A model generated the notes under the pieces. The model saw only the letters and a program-made list of their open reading frames with translations, was not told where the DNA came from and did not search any database. Source: Saprospiraceae bacterium (GTDB taxonomy: Bacteria; Bacteroidota; Bacteroidia; Chitinophagales; Saprospiraceae). Taken from it: 42,367 bases of DNA. Shown one piece after another: positions 37,701-41,285 of this stretch. Both the position numbers and the translations under genes were made by a program. The stretch is from positions 1 to 42,367 of the forward strand of contig JALWSS010000177.1 in the NCBI GenBank assembly GCA_026993525.1, read 5' to 3'. Each line of letters begins with the position of its first letter. Position 1 is the stretch's first letter.

Positions 37701-39610
37701 GTTACCACGGCACTACAATCGCCAGGATCATTGCCCTGGGTAATAGCAGCCGGACAACCCGGAGATGGTGCCTCCGTATCGTTCACGGTAACCGTGAAAC
37801 TACAACTGGCTGTGTTACCGGCAGCATCTGTTACCGTATAAGTCTCAGTGGTTGTACCTATCGGGAAGGTAGAACCGCTTCCAAGACCTGCTGTCTTTGC
37901 TGTAGTAGCACCAGGACAGTTATCTGTGCCTGTGGGAGCTGTGTAGGTTACTACAGCACTACACATCCCAGCATCATTGCCTTGAGTAATATTGGCAGGA
38001 CAACTGATCGTTGGATTCTCAGTATCATTCACGGTAACCGTGAAACTACAACTGGCTGTGTTACCGGCAGCATCTGTTACCGTATAAGTCTCAGTGGTTG
38101 TTCCTACCGGGAAGGTAGAACCGCTTCCAAGACCTGCTGTCTTTGCTGTAGTAGCACCAGGACAGTTATCTGTGCCTGTGGGAGCTGTGTAGGTTACTAC
38201 AGCACTACACATCCCAGCATCATTGCTAACTGTGATATTACCGGGAGAGGCACAGCTAATTGAAGGATTCTCTGTGTCATTCACGGTTACTGTAAAAGTG
38301 CAAGTTCCTGTGTTACCTGATCCGTCAGTAGCAGTAACTGTAACAGTAGAAGTACCTACATTGAAAGTACTGCCACTGGCAGGAGAAGCAGCAGAAGTAG
38401 CAGAGCAGTTGTCTGTGGGTGCAGGAACTGTAAATGTGACCACTGCACTGCACATGCCAGGATCGTTGGAAACTGTAACATTTGCAGGACAATTTGCAGT
38501 TGGAGCAATGTTATCCACAACATTGAAGCTACATGTAACAGTACTTGAGTTCAATGAAGGATCCGTAGCAGTAAGTACCACGGTCTGAGTACCAAGGTCA
38601 GCACAGGTATAGCTCTGTGACGGACTGGTTTCCGTAACAGGCCCACAGTTGTCAGTAGAACTTCCGTTTCCAATGTTGGCAGGTAGCGTACCGTTACCAC
38701 TACCATCCAGTGCAACATCTGCGATGGTTGCTGGACACGTAGCGGTAGGTGCCAGGTTGTCAACAACATTAAAGCTGCAAGTGACAGTATTGGTATTACC
38801 CGCCAGGTCAGTTGCAGTGAGAACAACTGTCTGAACTCCAAGATCGGCACAAGTATAGCTCTGTGAAGGGCTAGTCTCAGTGACAGTTCCCGGACAGTTG
38901 TCGGTTGAACTTCCATCACCGATATTGGCGGGAAGCGTGCCATTACCTGAAGCATCCAAGGCTACATCCGCAATAGCGGCCGGACAAACAGCCGTCGGCG
39001 GAGTAACATCGCCTGCTGTGAAGGCATGGAGGCTGTTGTCAATAGCCAAAACGCAGGGACATGGTCCCATTGCCCCATCTGAATCATCGGGGTCTTGCAC
39101 CACCTGAACCAGCATCAGATTTCCACTGATCATAGCGCCATTTGGAGTTTCGGCATCAACATCAATGGTAAACTGGCCAGTTGGGCCTGCTGTGGTACTG
39201 GTCATTGATTGCAAGTCCTGACTTCCACCCACAACCGGTACATTCACGATGATGTAATAATCATCATTCACACCGGGAGTGGTGCCCGTAGGCAAGCCAT
39301 CGACATCAATAGTCATTGTGGTATCTGCCCCGTTGATACAAACTTCAATCGCAGTGATTGAAACGGGGAGGAAGCCAGCAAGCTCTTCCGGCTGGGCACC
39401 CTGGCTCCAGTCGGTGGCAGTTTCTTCCTGAATCACAGGCTCATCAAAAATGTTGGCCAACGCCTCATTGGCCGGGGATGAGAACCCGAGTTGCTCCCAA
39501 TTTACGGTCAGGGCTGTGACTGTGCCGATCAGGCCAATGGCCAGAGGCAACAAGACAACCTTCTTAGCCAGAACCGTGAGAAGCTTCGAAGTAAAATTCG
39601 TCTTTTTCAT
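22529..39610 (-). CDS. giant HYR-repeat surface protein with dockerin-like, cohesin-like and T9SS sorting domains
   Basis: One uninterrupted frame of 5,693 codons. The N-terminus has a 17-residue basic region and a hydrophobic core (about 18-36), an unusually long signal peptide. By position: about eight HYR-like modules (39,010-37,060), PKD-like modules (37,060-36,545), an unrecognised module (36,545-36,115), Cys-containing Ig-like modules (36,110-33,260), about 23 further HYR-like modules (33,260-27,180), a second copy of the unrecognised module (27,190-26,790), a region with RTWTxxxWC motifs (26,790-23,770), a carboxypeptidase-regulatory-like domain, a dockerin-like duplicated TTFDLVxI/L motif (23,570-23,410), a cohesin-like beta domain (23,200-22,790) and a T9SS type A sorting domain (last 80 residues, YQNTPNPFSAETLVSFNLP). 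It should cross the outer membrane through T9SS and act at the surface or as a matrix or adhesion fibre. Function beyond that is inferred. No exact promoter box was found upstream. Confidence 0.93.
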   Translation of the reverse strand: MKKTNFTSKLLTVLAKKVVLLPLAIGLIGTVTALTVNWEQLGFSSPANEALANIFDEPVIQEETATDWSQGAQPEELAGFLPVSITAIEVCINGADTTMTIDVDGLPTGTTPGVNDDYYIIVNVPVVGGSQDLQSMTSTTAGPTGQFTIDVDAETPNGAMISGNLMLVQVVQDPDDSDGAMGPCPCVLAIDNSLHAFTAGDVTPPTAVCPAAIADVALDASGNGTLPANIGDGSSTDNCPGTVTETSPSQSYTCADLGVQTVVLTATDLAGNTNTVTCSFNVVDNLAPTATCPATIADVALDGSGNGTLPANIGNGSSTDNCGPVTETSPSQSYTCADLGTQTVVLTATDPSLNSSTVTCSFNVVDNIAPTANCPANVTVSNDPGMCSAVVTFTVPAPTDNCSATSAASPASGSTFNVGTSTVTVTATDGSGNTGTCTFTVTVNDTENPSISCASPGNITVSNDAGMCSAVVTYTAPTGTDNCPGATTAKTAGLGSGSTFPVGTTTETYTVTDAAGNTASCSFTVTVNDTENPTISCPANITQGNDAGMCSAVVTYTAPTGTDNCPGATTAKTAGLGSGSTFPIGTTTETYTVTDAAGNTASCSFTVTVNDTEAPSPGCPAAITQGNDPGDCSAVVTFTASPTDNCPGVTYTASPASGSTFAVGTSSVTVTATDAAGNTSMCSFNVTVNDIETPSASCPGNLTVNNDAGMCSAVVTFSIAASDNCPGVTTSASPASGTAFPVGTTIVTGTATDGAGNMSTCTFNITVNDNENPTITCPANVTQSVNAAMCSANVTVGAPTVTDNCSATATNDYNNGADASDNYPLGTTTVTWTATDGAGNTATCTHTVTVTTDLAADAGMDTEVCDGSSTAIGGAPTASGGGGGPYSYLWDNAGTLDDATLANPTATPTATTTYTVTVTDNFGCTATDQVTVTVNPNPTASISGVTPMCSGVTLTFDGNPTGGTPGYTHSWSSSAPAVATVSDNGDGTADVSAVAGGTTTITYTVTDSKGCTGTATFTLNVPMSCDPEFAIHDPCECIDDADVNGDNGTFREVVVVTGPGGAALPPGQTWTVDMVNGLHQPDLTNNAGPNPAMVTVGQTLIYCNVPGGCDLDGDPEIEVPQGGYYLYGEHVDNQGYSVNVEGPAAVGTPTNVFLHQDNLCFYPEPQILGIQDLCENAAPITLTGAVSTTGTGTFNGNAFYLGPGYAYNAAPGLTDNGNGTATFDPGAAGPGCHTISYTFTDNASAGTAEPGCVSVIEAQLFVYPYDNPTFSVTAPNCPGDVKVLSLANPLAAWPTMCSGTAPSNGERVRWYGGDGVNVTVADNGGAGSADATGTLTISATAVPGTYTVCAEAGVDPCKSTYCFDVVVSPNYTAANADLIPNTTICLSPNEVFDFYTLLASGSSLGGTFTAVTGGAVTGTILPNGFVYGSGDGTLTVTYTLTNCDGSTASDNVTLTIDEMPDGAFSLPTSVCQDAPNAAAVITGVPAGATVGFTSNPAGFIVNATTGEFDASAGPVAGESVNVDVTMTVSNGVCPNHTFDQYVVVNASGDPAFTLQNTICQSDMALSLSLTNANNDGGQPLLADNITWTGTGVTDNGITGTFDPSGLTPGDYTICVTVGSPACEETQCHDIEVQKDYTAAEVALTADFSLCMQPGEVISFSDLLAATALPGGQFTVTDLGGLGIANANNWQYLGGSCGSITVTYSFANDCNPNSDAVTIAIEERPDIGGISNVGPLCATDAAVNMDYTGTPSVCGTTFGTFFGPGVTDNGDGATASFNPATAGEGTHTILYTLFPPSGICSPVVASTTVQVRASSDPTFTLPDEVCIADGPWTLTLDNPDASVNAGSPDGESEVVWYGALGTVDVTDNTGNDPTGSFHPSQPGTYTICVTTGDPDCAQTYCQDIIVHEDAVIPTTCYTGTVGVELPCAADNTGTTHTYNVGSTTINSTYNIHTFDLEGLLCPGTTTGGTWSFNVANANGAILGTNLYYTAPGCYMVEYTVDKPGTSCDATQVFVVRIGEDPQPGLDIPEEWCWDGGDGDPVVTFNVTDYITSPTYLGTVTRSYSSSNPAAATVDPATGVVTATGWGQSTICMIEVLETAACGGFNASTCTNTICQVINVQDNVNPDAECKDIVVDLDAAGNATITTADINNSSSDNCDQTLTMSLNNTAFTCADLGYNMVILTVTDDNSNSDQCMAQVLVRDVTAPTLVCPTSVRVELSADGKHVLAVADYQAATGLDVVGPDLSATDACGPISWAFDPSIVYCEDAETTVNVVITASDGSGNTSTCTVGTLVDDVTPPPSAGMCHDITIEFDHDGNASIMPDDVSNFVDDECGQVTLISVSPNSWSGCVSVGTHAVTVTYDDGNGNTSTCGAQVTIEDNLNPDLECKSVAVKTLDPTSGCVTFDTSGLIVNLYDNCGIQRVDFQDMMTGALSTTTTFCCADLGLNSVIIKATDNNNNFSYCTVTIDVQDVTAPTLTCPANASVSLNPAGTHVFTNADFGLDGADVFDNCTSDADLLSSSTFSPDIAYCEDAETTVNVVITITDNEGNSTSCTVPTFVDDVDPAASICHNLTISLDASGNASIIPEDIASPVDDNCGLITLVSAVPNTFNCTNVGANTVVLTYTDNNGNNQTCNSTVTVVDDIAPVIHCISVYTLQLDGTGNGTLTVGNVTDAASTDACGIASEVLSQTAFNCTHIGLNAVQLTVTDVNGNVSTCDVVIEVVDQIAPTLTCPTSATVNLSADGTHVLAVADYQAATGLSVVGSDLGATDNCDADPHIAFDPAIMYCEDAETTVNVVVTATDDEGNTSTCTIATFVDDVTPPPSAGMCHDITIEFDYLGNASIMPDDVSNFVDDECGQVTLISVSPNTWSGCVAVGTHSVTVTYDDGNGNLSTCGAIVTIEDNLKPDLECKASANVILDATTGCTTIDTSGLILSLYDNCGIERVDFQDMMTGALSQTVQFCCDDLGLNSVTIKAKDNNNNISYCTVVINVIDDTAPVIDCTPVQRTKPADAGVCSFTMPGTGFDIQVTQPDNCPPVTITHNYPTAPSTSTLAGATFPVGITIVDWVVVDNSGNESFCSVEIVITDDEAPTNTTCPSNITASTSATSCGAVVSYAVPTFADNCDGTGLLGTLTNGYAPGTEFPLGTTTVTWQYTDLAGNGPATCTFTVTVNDDVNPVAMCQNNYTVALDEDGNFEILVADINVASWDNCGQLVRKEISRDGVTFGGSVFVDCNDAGNSVTVTLEVEDQSGNKDQCVTIVQVFDDQVPDIECPGNFTVLNDAGQCSAVVNYDDPSVTDNCSYTVTQTDGTGLTSGSAFPVGTTVQSYQVVDASGNSESCSFNITVLDEEPPTVDCAPLVRTKPNDAGLCSFTMPGTGFDATASDNCPNWTFTHDYGPAVSNTTLAGSTFPVGITEVVWTATDAAGNHTSCTVTIVINDTEAPTNTSCPANIAQGTDADACGADVTYALPTFADNCDGTGLFGTLTSGYASGTQFPIGTTTVTWQYTDLAGNGTATCTFTVTITDDDAPTAQCQLPFSVALDGDGLYEVLASDVDLNSIDNCDVTATSISRDGATFGGSVFVDCNDIGGTGFGNVTVTLQVADAAGNTSQCTTIVTVFDLQVPDIECPGNFTVLTDQGACSAVVTYNAPSVTDNCSTTVVQTDGTGLTSGSSFPVGTTVQSYMVTDVAGNTESCSFEITVIEEESPVIDCGPTVRTVSADSALCSFTMPGAGFDPTATDNCPGVVITHNYASAVDPHTLAGSTFPVGSTLVTWIAQDASGNTSDICGIEIIVVDDQNPTISCGADQSVSTDAGECSYKVNNTAWDPAYTDNCPDAVLSHDYAMAPNSNTLNGATFPVGTTTVTFVVTDASGNTATCSMDVTVTDNEAPVYVNCPVTMVMIGNDPDECSGKLNWSIPVAEDNCGIATNEQTGGLPSGSVVPVGTASTVTYTATDVHGNTATCSFDIMVVDTQDPEFDADIVMPGDITVECDAVPAAFVLTNDDVHDNCTAPADLVIVFTETSTQDADVNVCGHYNYTITRTWEITDEAGNTTTHVQIITVQDTQAPVPSCTDQTLTLDLYGNATLDPVVAAAGTTDNCAPFSALTITASQTAFDCDDLGTTQVTITITDPCGNTATCTITVTVVEGDAPCTPEYDVDGSDPCVCLNNATDLSNGQFSELIQIHALAGQTWSVVSSTGLYMASSPAPPAAPVPIANGTLLTPGDQDGLDNDGDGNVDEADEIQYYTLAARHVDAQGFMATLGNNIGDLLEYMNTCYYPTPLFTNLDQDFCLSTPPFEPEVTDQYAGNGAYNSVVFTVNGVVTNTIDPGALGIGNHVVTATVDAGTAQPSRKVNGVPIPGDATGTDGRLDPGCEQTISTFINVVTTPSQVTCNNLVQVSIEQDCESEVTPDMVLEGTYPCFDDYSVVIKDAAGVPLDPPNIVTAAHATQTLTAYLVHPISGNVCWGMLLIEDKLPPVLTCPDDVTIMCTEDPDATNYLGELLTGEPGVDECSNWSRQYTDDYTQYDCADNPGIAEVIVRTFVVSDEFGNQSTCTHTITMVRGEADQVVWPSDKDYNCTSVPGSLDPNVTGWPQIAGFNLTTTGTGICGLGVSYVDQTVNLCPGSYKIVRTWTIFDWCPAQGGAPTQTSYVQYIKILDLPPSISVTCNDVDPATGYCILNATEPPIGSQLECRTFGPIPYAQIDGVCNDVVEVTVETPAGNTINGGYIPGDGLPLGGPYEIVYRAEDECGNITEYTLTVIVQDIVAPTVVCDEITDANLSIDGIATIFAETFDDGTTDNCCLDHFEVRRMEDNCDDGHDDTVFGESVVFCCNDIPGPHTVVFRAYDCHGNYNECMVQVNVSDKLKPDLLSCPAPQRVLCDWYADNLETQLADLAGDADAQSQLLDQYFGTPTFQDNCDLEINRTISINIDQCLEGTITRSWTAEDPSGNVSNQCTQTVFVDHVSDWVVEFPANILVTCGNEVPDFGEPEIFYETCELVAVSYVDEVFNTVPDACYKILRTWTVINWCVVGDDIDEEVVEAPENALGLPFPACDLDGDGDCDDRTFRDSWNATSKPTAANATDITDPDTDLDSDPWDGFITYQQTIKVIDDVDPVFTNGCDIPNVCIEDNTCGATVTLPQPEITECSSIVTLSASGDLGNGFGPFVNVAPGTYSVTYNAIDNCNNQTNCEATVTVEDCKKPTPYCVNGLVIDLMNTVPAMVEVWASDFDAGSFDNCDDNLELSLSADVNDKSRTYTCDDLGQQIVQLWVTDDAGNQDYCETFIIIQANMGQCDTSGTPIIAGVIETEGAEPVADVDVQLSGSNQSSMMTTNDGQYGFAVTPGGDYTVTPVKDVDPLNGVTTFDLVLITKHILGVQELDSPYKMIAADANKSNSITTFDLVQLRKLILFIDTEFPANTSWRFVDKAYVFPDPTDPWVEEFPEVINFNNVTADELDSDFIAVKIGDVNGSAQPNFASGAEDRTVTGSLVFDIDDVEIENGELYTVNFKAHDFNVLGYQFTLNYDRTALEFVEVVPALASTENFGLTLLDKGAITTSWNENNVNLEDGEVVFSLTFKANRKVKLSEALSVNSRFTPAEAYKPNGDLLDVDLAFNGELAGAFELYQNTPNPFSAETLVSFNLPQASTATLTITDVSGKVVKVITGEYAKGYNEIKLKRSELPAGGIYYYQLDTPTDSATKMMLLVD
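23230..23570 (-). other. dockerin-like domain of the giant protein
   Basis: Two matching segments, GVTTFDLVLITKHILG and SITTFDLVQLRKLILF, are separated by ADANKSNS. This is the doubled loop-helix pattern of type I dockerins. It ends in KIGDVNGSA. A cohesin-like beta domain follows in the same chain. The pairing may be internal and structural rather than cellulosomal. Confidence 0.7.
26790..27190 (-). other. unrecognised module, copy 2
   Basis: Shares with copy 1 (36,115-36,545) the order C-x-PE-Y/F, DPCxC, NGxFxE, GQTWxV, GLY/H, YYxL, HVDxQG and CY/FYPxP. It also contains a calcium-loop-like acidic stretch, DGLDNDGDGNVDEADE. I do not recognise this domain. Confidence 0.6.
28517..30640 (-). 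repeat. 1,062-bp segmental duplication (four-module unit)
   Basis: Two adjacent units of 354 codons (29,579-30,640 and 28,517-29,578) carry the same ordered set of four modules, and a third partial unit follows. For example, CAGTTGTCAGTAACAGATGG occurs at 28659 and again at 29721, exactly 1,062 bp apart. Confidence 0.85.
30641..33008 (-). repeat. 1,566-bp segmental duplication (six-module period)
   Basis: The block 31,443-33,008 is followed by a half copy at 30,641-31,442. The anchor CGTCATCAGGCATGATGG at 31075 recurs at 32641, 1,566 bp (522 codons) apart. The modules with PPPSAGMCHDITIEFD and YDNCGIxRVDFQDMMTGALS are nearly identical between copies. Confidence 0.85.
36115..36545 (-). other. 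unrecognised module, copy 1
   Basis: Opens CDPEFAIHDPCECIDDA and runs through GQTWTVDMVNGLH and GGYYLYGEHVDNQGY to CFYPEPQ. It is collinear with the copy at 26,790-27,190 but divergent in sequence. It has at least five Cys and one DLDGD acidic loop. It matches no family that I can name. Confidence 0.6.
37784..38226 (-). repeat. 246-bp near-identical tandem HYR repeat
   Basis: Segments 37784-37980 and 38030-38226 differ at only two or three positions by eye and are offset by 246 bp (82 codons). They encode adjacent HYR modules. The identity extends through third codon positions, so the copying is recent. Confidence 0.9.
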
Positions 39611-40186
39611 AAGATTACAATTTGCATTAGTTGCTTTAGAACGCTTTGGTTTTCAAGATGAACAAAGGATTTATGTTTCGGCCTGCCTCGAAAGGAAAAC
39701 AGGTGGAGTCAAAAGATACCGACAAGGAGTCCAACTTCCGGACGCGACAAATCTCCCGGTGGAAGCGCATTGGCCTCCCGGAAGCATCACTGCCGAAAAT
39801 TTTACAAGTAGGGTCGTAGAGTTCTGTCATGGACTACAACTTGTCAAAAATCAAAAGTTTTAGTTCATTTTACCGATCCCTGAACGATCAGTAAACGTTT
39901 CAGACCTTCGCCATCCAGGATACTTCCACAGCCGAAACTTACAAAGGCTGGTAAATACCGCGGCGATGACGAAAAGTCAATGCCCTTGAACTTTGGTAGT
40001 GTAATCGGTTTTAGAATAGAAAAGACGAAACTGCCGGACACATATATACTAATGTGTGACTAACGGCGCGACCTCCTTTTGTTTTGGAATGCAAAGGCGT
40101 AGAAACAGCCTTCGGAAGAGAAGTGTGTAAGTTTCGCCATTTTCATGAGATTCAAACTGTTCAGGGACTAAACGTCGTTTTATAGC

Positions 40187-40241
40187 TTGTCAAAATCCTG
40201 CGCAAGTTATAGAAATTTGACAAACGGCACAACTTTGCGCA
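40187..40241. other. interleaved inverted repeats, H-type pseudoknot candidate
   Basis: TTGTCAAA (40187-40194) pairs with TTTGACAA (40216-40223). TGCGCAAGTT (40199-40208) pairs with AACTTTGCGCA (40231-40241) with one bulge. The arms alternate, which is the geometry of an H-type pseudoknot, with connecting segments of 4, 7 and 7 nt. No transcript is known to cover it. Confidence 0.4.
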
Positions 40242-40269
40242 AGATAAATTCACAGATTTTCGCTCAAAA

Positions 40270-40355
40270 TATTTGAATTGCAAACATTTGATTCGTCGGT
40301 AATGTCTAACTCCCTTTCACTCAGAATGTTTCACACATCGTCTGCAATTCAAATA
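40270..40355. repeat. 13-bp perfect inverted repeat with nested stem
   Basis: TATTTGAATTGCA (40270-40282) and TGCAATTCAAATA (40343-40355) pair perfectly. Directly inside, AACATT (40283-40288) matches AATGTT (40325-40330). It could be a hairpin RNA or a protein-binding site. Confidence 0.55.
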
Positions 40356-40652
40356 AAAAACTTCCAGATACCAATTTTACCCCTTTCGGGTAATCATGTT
40401 CAGGTCACATTCTGCACGTCCTCATCTTTGCACTTTGACCTTCCGGAATCCATCCTCCAAATTCAAAAATCCCGCCAAGGGAGCTGTAAAGGTAGCATCC
40501 GTTGACATTTATTTCCAAGACATGAAGGGTGTTTTTTCTCCACATTCCAAAATTTACCCTAAATGGTTTACCAAGTGGGATTTATCCATTGCGATTTCAT
40601 AGAATGTGTAAAGCTCCAATTCAACAATTCTTTCGCGAGAGCATGGTACTGG

Positions 40653-40742
<90 letters not shown>

Positions 40743-40876
40743 CCCTGGGCTTCGCCTGGGATCAGTGGGTGGCGTGAATTGCATTGTTGGGTTGTGTTAA
40801 TCCCGAATCGGGGTTCGTGCTCAAAGAACTCGCATGGGTACCCAACGCCAACAGCCTAAAAACCTCAAAAACCCCA

Positions 40877-40897
40877 ATCCCGAGCTTGCCCCGGGAC
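40877..40897. repeat. 21-bp interspersed palindrome
   Basis: ATCCCGAGCTTGCCCCGGGA plus C. The same design recurs at 40963-40983 and, with the loop in the opposite orientation, at 41-61. Confidence 0.7.
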
Positions 40898-40962
40898 AAA
40901 AACCTCAAAAAAAATTCAGGAGCTGACCGAAAGTCAGCGCCTGACGGGGCCCAAAAACCTCA

Positions 40963-40983
40963 ATCCCGAGCTTGACTCGGGAC
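40963..40983. repeat. 21-bp interspersed palindrome
   Basis: ATCCCGAGCTTGACTCGGGA plus C; differs from the copy at 40877 mainly in the loop. Both copies are flanked by AAAAACCTC. Confidence 0.7.
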
Positions 40984-41046
40984 AAAAACCTCAAAAACCA
41001 AATAAAAAACCTATCCCTCTGCGAGCGATGTTACGGGTTCACTTTG

Positions 41047-41054
41047 TACTTTTG
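41047..41054 (+). promoter_or_regulatory. -7 box of the cysteine operon
   Basis: TACTTTTG is an exact TAnnTTTG match. Transcription would begin near 41060, giving a leader RNA of about 185 nt to the attenuator terminator. The -33 region shows no clear TTG. Confidence 0.6.
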
Positions 41055-41076
41055 TGGCATAAGTTTTGAACTTTTC

Positions 41077-41109
41077 ATGACGGAGGTCCCGTTTTACGAA
41101 ATGATATGA
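41077..41109 (+). CDS. possible 10-codon upstream ORF overlapping the Cys leader
   Basis: ATG at 41077 opens a frame encoding MTEVPFYEMI. Its stop TGA (41107-41109) overlaps the ATG (41106-41108) of the poly-Cys leader in the form ATGA. Such an overlap permits translational coupling. A GGAGG lies inside it (41082-41086). It is too short to prove from sequence alone. Confidence 0.3.
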   Translation: MTEVPFYEMI

Positions 41110-41183
41110 AACCATTCTTTTCAAATAATGCATGTTGTTGTTGTTGCACGCTTCCACTGTGGAAGGGCACAATGGCGACGTAG
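41106..41183 (+). CDS. poly-cysteine leader peptide (25 residues)
   Basis: The peptide starts MKPFFSNNACCCCCTLPL and ends at TAG 41181-41183. Codons 10-14 (41133-41147) are TGT TGT TGT TGT TGC, five Cys in a row. Cys is a rare amino acid, so this is far from chance composition. The frame lies between a promoter box and an intrinsic terminator, and the next gene is a cysteine synthase. The codons just after the Cys run form arm 1 (41151-41156) and arm 2 (41159-41168) of the attenuator. Its role is regulatory: ribosome stalling when charged Cys-tRNA is scarce. The peptide itself probably has no function. Poly-Cys leader ORFs with this role are established in mycobacteria; this one is assigned by analogy and by the RNA structure. 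Confidence 0.8.
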   Translation: MKPFFSNNACCCCCTLPLWKGTMAT

Positions 41184-41244
41184 TGTTATTTGACCTGGAC
41201 TACTCGTATGCAAAAAAGCCTTTCCACGTCGGAAAGGCTTTTTT
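41151..41244 (+). promoter_or_regulatory. cysteine attenuator: mutually exclusive RNA arms 1-4
   Basis: Arm 1 CTTCCA (41151-41156) pairs with TGGAAG (41160-41165), giving a 1:2 hairpin. Arm 2 GTGGAAGGGC (41159-41168) can instead pair with arm 3 GCCTTTCCAC (41218-41227) over ten contiguous base pairs, one of them G-U. Arm 3 also forms the terminator with arm 4. A ribosome held on Cys codons would cover arm 1, leaving 2:3 to form and transcription to continue. Fast translation would let 1:2 and 3:4 form and stop transcription. The pairing is read directly from the sequence; the mechanism is inference from known attenuators. Confidence 0.75.
41212..41244 (+). terminator. attenuator terminator before the cysteine synthase gene
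   Basis: AAAAAAGCCTTTCC (41212-41225) pairs perfectly with GGAAAGGCTTTTTT (41231-41244) over a five-base loop, 14 bp in all. The stem ends in six T followed by G and four more T. It stands 41 bp before the cysteine synthase start and so would block expression unless relieved. Confidence 0.92.
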
Positions 41245-41285
41245 GTTTTCAGAAACTATTGATCTCAACTCCAAACCTGGTACCC

